Assembly (NCBI GenBank): GCA_050288625.1
Contig: JBNKEE010000029.1
Span: 1 to 64,000 of the forward strand
Length of the DNA stretch: 64,000 bases
Direction of reading: 5' to 3'
Origin: JAAGZL01 sp050288625
GTDB taxonomy: Bacteria > Pseudomonadota > Gammaproteobacteria > Chromatiales > Chromatiaceae
The notes beneath the pieces were generated by a model. That model ran no database searches and was not told where the DNA came from. It saw nothing but the letters and a program-made list of their open reading frames with translations. This document shows, one piece after another, positions 62,678 through 64,000 of the stretch. The position numbers were made by a program, and so were the translations under genes. Every line of letters begins with the position of its first letter. Position 1 is the first letter of the stretch.

Positions 62678-63894
62678 CTTAGCAACTCACTAAAGGGTAT
62701 AAATTCCACCATGTCACCTCGAACCAATGTTTTATGCTCCGGGATCACCGCCAACCCATTGGCCCAGGTCAAGGTTGTTAAGGCGGCGGAAGAGCGGTTA
62801 GTCGAGATGGATACCCTGGTCTGGCCTTGTTCGTCCAGCTCGAGCCGAGCGCGCACGAACTCACGCCGCTTATCCGACTTGGAACGTTCAAAATCGGCCG
62901 GGGCACGAATAGGGATGGGCAACAGATCTGCAGTCACACCCTGGAGCTGCAGGATAAACGGCCGAGCAAATAGACAAAAGGTGACAAACAGGGAGACCGG
63001 ATTGCCCGGCGTCCCAATAAACGGGGTCTCTCCGATATGGCCAAAGGCCAGCGGCTTGCCAGGACGGATGGCCACCTTCCATAGATCCAGACTGCCCAAC
63101 CTTTCCACCGCCGGTTTGACATGGTCCTCCTCGCCCACGGAGACACCACCCGAGGCCAGCACCAGATCGGCCTGCTCCGCCCCCGCCTGTAGTGCAGCGC
63201 AGGTGGCATCAAAACTGTCCTCCACCATGCCCAGATCTACCACCTCACACCCGAGGGATTGCAGTAGACCAGTTAGAGTAAATTGGTTGGAGTTGAAGAT
63301 CTGTCCCGGACCCAAAGTATCACCCGGCATCACCAGCTCATCGCCGGAGGAGAACAGAGCCACCTTCACTTTTCTAAATACCGGAATCTCGGCAATACCA
63401 ACGGACGCGGCCAGACCCAGGTGCTGTGGTCCCAACCTGATCCCCGGCTGCAGAATCTCCTGCCCCTGCTGTACCTCCTCCCCGACCTTACGTACATTTG
63501 CGCCTGCTGCCGGCAGTTCGGTGATAATCACGTCGTCGCCATCCCGCTGGCAGCGTTCCTGGATGACCACGCTGTCGGCGCCGGGGGGCAGTGGTGCACC
63601 GGTAAAGATACGAGCGGCTGTCCCGGGCTGGAGCCGATCACCAGTCACACCGGCAGGGATACGCTGGGATACGGGAAGACGTATATTCTCGGAAACCAGA
63701 TCGACTGAATTCACTGCATAACCATCCATGGCACTGTTGTCCCAGGGCGGTAGATCTACACAGCTGGTTAACTGCTCAGCCAGCACCCGTCCCAGGGCAT
63801 CCGCAAGTGCAACCGTCTCCACCGCCTTAACTGCCACGGCATGGGAGAGCATAAGGTCCTGTGCCTGCTCAATCGTCATTAGTGCAAAAATCAT
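62674..63894 (-). CDS. moeA: molybdopterin molybdenumtransferase
   Basis: MoeA inserts molybdate into adenylylated molybdopterin. The 406-residue protein has the four-domain layout: DLPPWDNSAMDGYAV, RIFTGAPLPPGADSVVIQE, the MoCF-binding VLASGGVSVGEEDHV and FIGTPGNPVSLFVTF, and the C-terminal domain IV. ATG 63894 has AGGTG upstream. Order moeA-moaD-moaE. Confidence 0.96.
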   Translation of the reverse strand: MIFALMTIEQAQDLMLSHAVAVKAVETVALADALGRVLAEQLTSCVDLPPWDNSAMDGYAVNSVDLVSENIRLPVSQRIPAGVTGDRLQPGTAARIFTGAPLPPGADSVVIQERCQRDGDDVIITELPAAGANVRKVGEEVQQGQEILQPGIRLGPQHLGLAASVGIAEIPVFRKVKVALFSSGDELVMPGDTLGPGQIFNSNQFTLTGLLQSLGCEVVDLGMVEDSFDATCAALQAGAEQADLVLASGGVSVGEEDHVKPAVERLGSLDLWKVAIRPGKPLAFGHIGETPFIGTPGNPVSLFVTFCLFARPFILQLQGVTADLLPIPIRAPADFERSKSDKRREFVRARLELDEQGQTRVSISTNRSSAALTTLTWANGLAVIPEHKTLVRGDMVEFIPFSELLR

Positions 63895-63902
63895 TGGAAC
63901 AC

Positions 63903-64000
63903 CTAAGAGCGAAACATCTGAGCAAAGTTGCAGGGTCGAGTGCGATGATCCAGCTGTGCACTCAGTATCTCTTCCCAGGCGGTACGACAGGCGCCAGTCG
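63903..64000 (-). CDS. C-terminal fragment of an unidentified gene, cut by window edge
   Basis: An open frame enters from the right edge and ends at TAG (63903-63905), eight bases before the moeA start. The last 32 residues end ...LDHRTRPCNFAQMFRS. I do not recognise it. The tight spacing suggests it is co-transcribed with moeA, so another molybdenum-cofactor gene is likely but not shown. Confidence 0.5.
   Translation of the reverse strand, partial: TGACRTAWEEILSAQLDHRTRPCNFAQMFRS

Noticed and set aside
62633..63721. 362-residue plus-strand ORF opposite moeA
   Set aside because: It is the antisense frame of an intact moeA; Ser/Arg-rich composition is typical of shadow frames.

Overview
The window is a gene-dense, chromosomal, almost entirely housekeeping stretch from a gammaproteobacterium outside the Enterobacterales. 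Several gene orders support this: the TPR lipoprotein-ispE-tRNA-Gln block divergent from hemA-prfA-prmC, then moeB; mreBCD-mrdAB-mltB-rlpA-dacA-dat-ybeD-lipB; aroQ-accBC-prmA-dusB-fis-purHD; amgK divergent from lptD-surA-pdxA; and apaH, folA, thyA and lgt. Similar orders occur in Pseudomonas and in purple-sulfur/sulfur-oxidising gammaproteobacteria, and I would place the genome near the latter with only moderate confidence. Two chemoreceptor genes preceded by FliA-type promoters imply a flagellated, chemotactic cell. Small c-type cytochromes and a DsbD/TlpA pair imply respiratory haem-protein biogenesis. I see no transposase, integrase, phage gene, CRISPR array or rRNA.

Layout. 1-219: a tRNA-Gln gene cut by the window edge, plus a second copy of its 5' two-thirds. 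220-2815 (minus): ispE and a TPR lipoprotein. 3069-7399 (plus): an FHA-GGDEF diguanylate cyclase, then hemA-prfA-prmC. 7424-9850: an overlapping trio (Asp-box sialidase-like protein and two integral membrane proteins) with no assigned function. 9921-11219: gltA. 11522-12891: moeB and a methyltransferase. 12893-14519 (minus): a soluble zinc-binding (CZB) chemoreceptor and a histone-H1-like protein. 15229-18436 (minus): gatCAB. 18641-29039 (plus): rod-shape, peptidoglycan and lipoate genes. 29070-32823: a haem-binding chemoreceptor, two cytochromes and mdh, lying between lipB and lipA. 33026-38946: lipA, a DUF218 protein, fxsA, a GDSL esterase, cutA, dsbD and a TlpA-like thioredoxin. 39134-47724: fatty-acid/translation/purine genes. 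47729-55274: amgK, the outer-membrane biogenesis cluster lptD-surA-pdxA, an ankyrin protein and apaH. 55302-59980: folate/thymidylate genes, lgt and small regulators or DUF proteins. 59977-64000 (minus): rlmI, a SYLF protein and the molybdopterin genes moaE, moaD and moeA.

Points that stand out: mreC has no ATG/GTG/TTG where its conserved N-terminus begins and apparently starts at ATC; both chemoreceptors have near-consensus sigma-28 promoters; the Asp-box/membrane trio is the best candidate for an undescribed system; several conserved clusters lack expected members (lolB, rsmA-apaG, murU); the haem chemoreceptor lies beside cytochromes; and eight convergent gene pairs nearly touch or overlap, with no room for a terminator between stop codons. 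All identifications come from reading the sequence and from family knowledge; no search was run.
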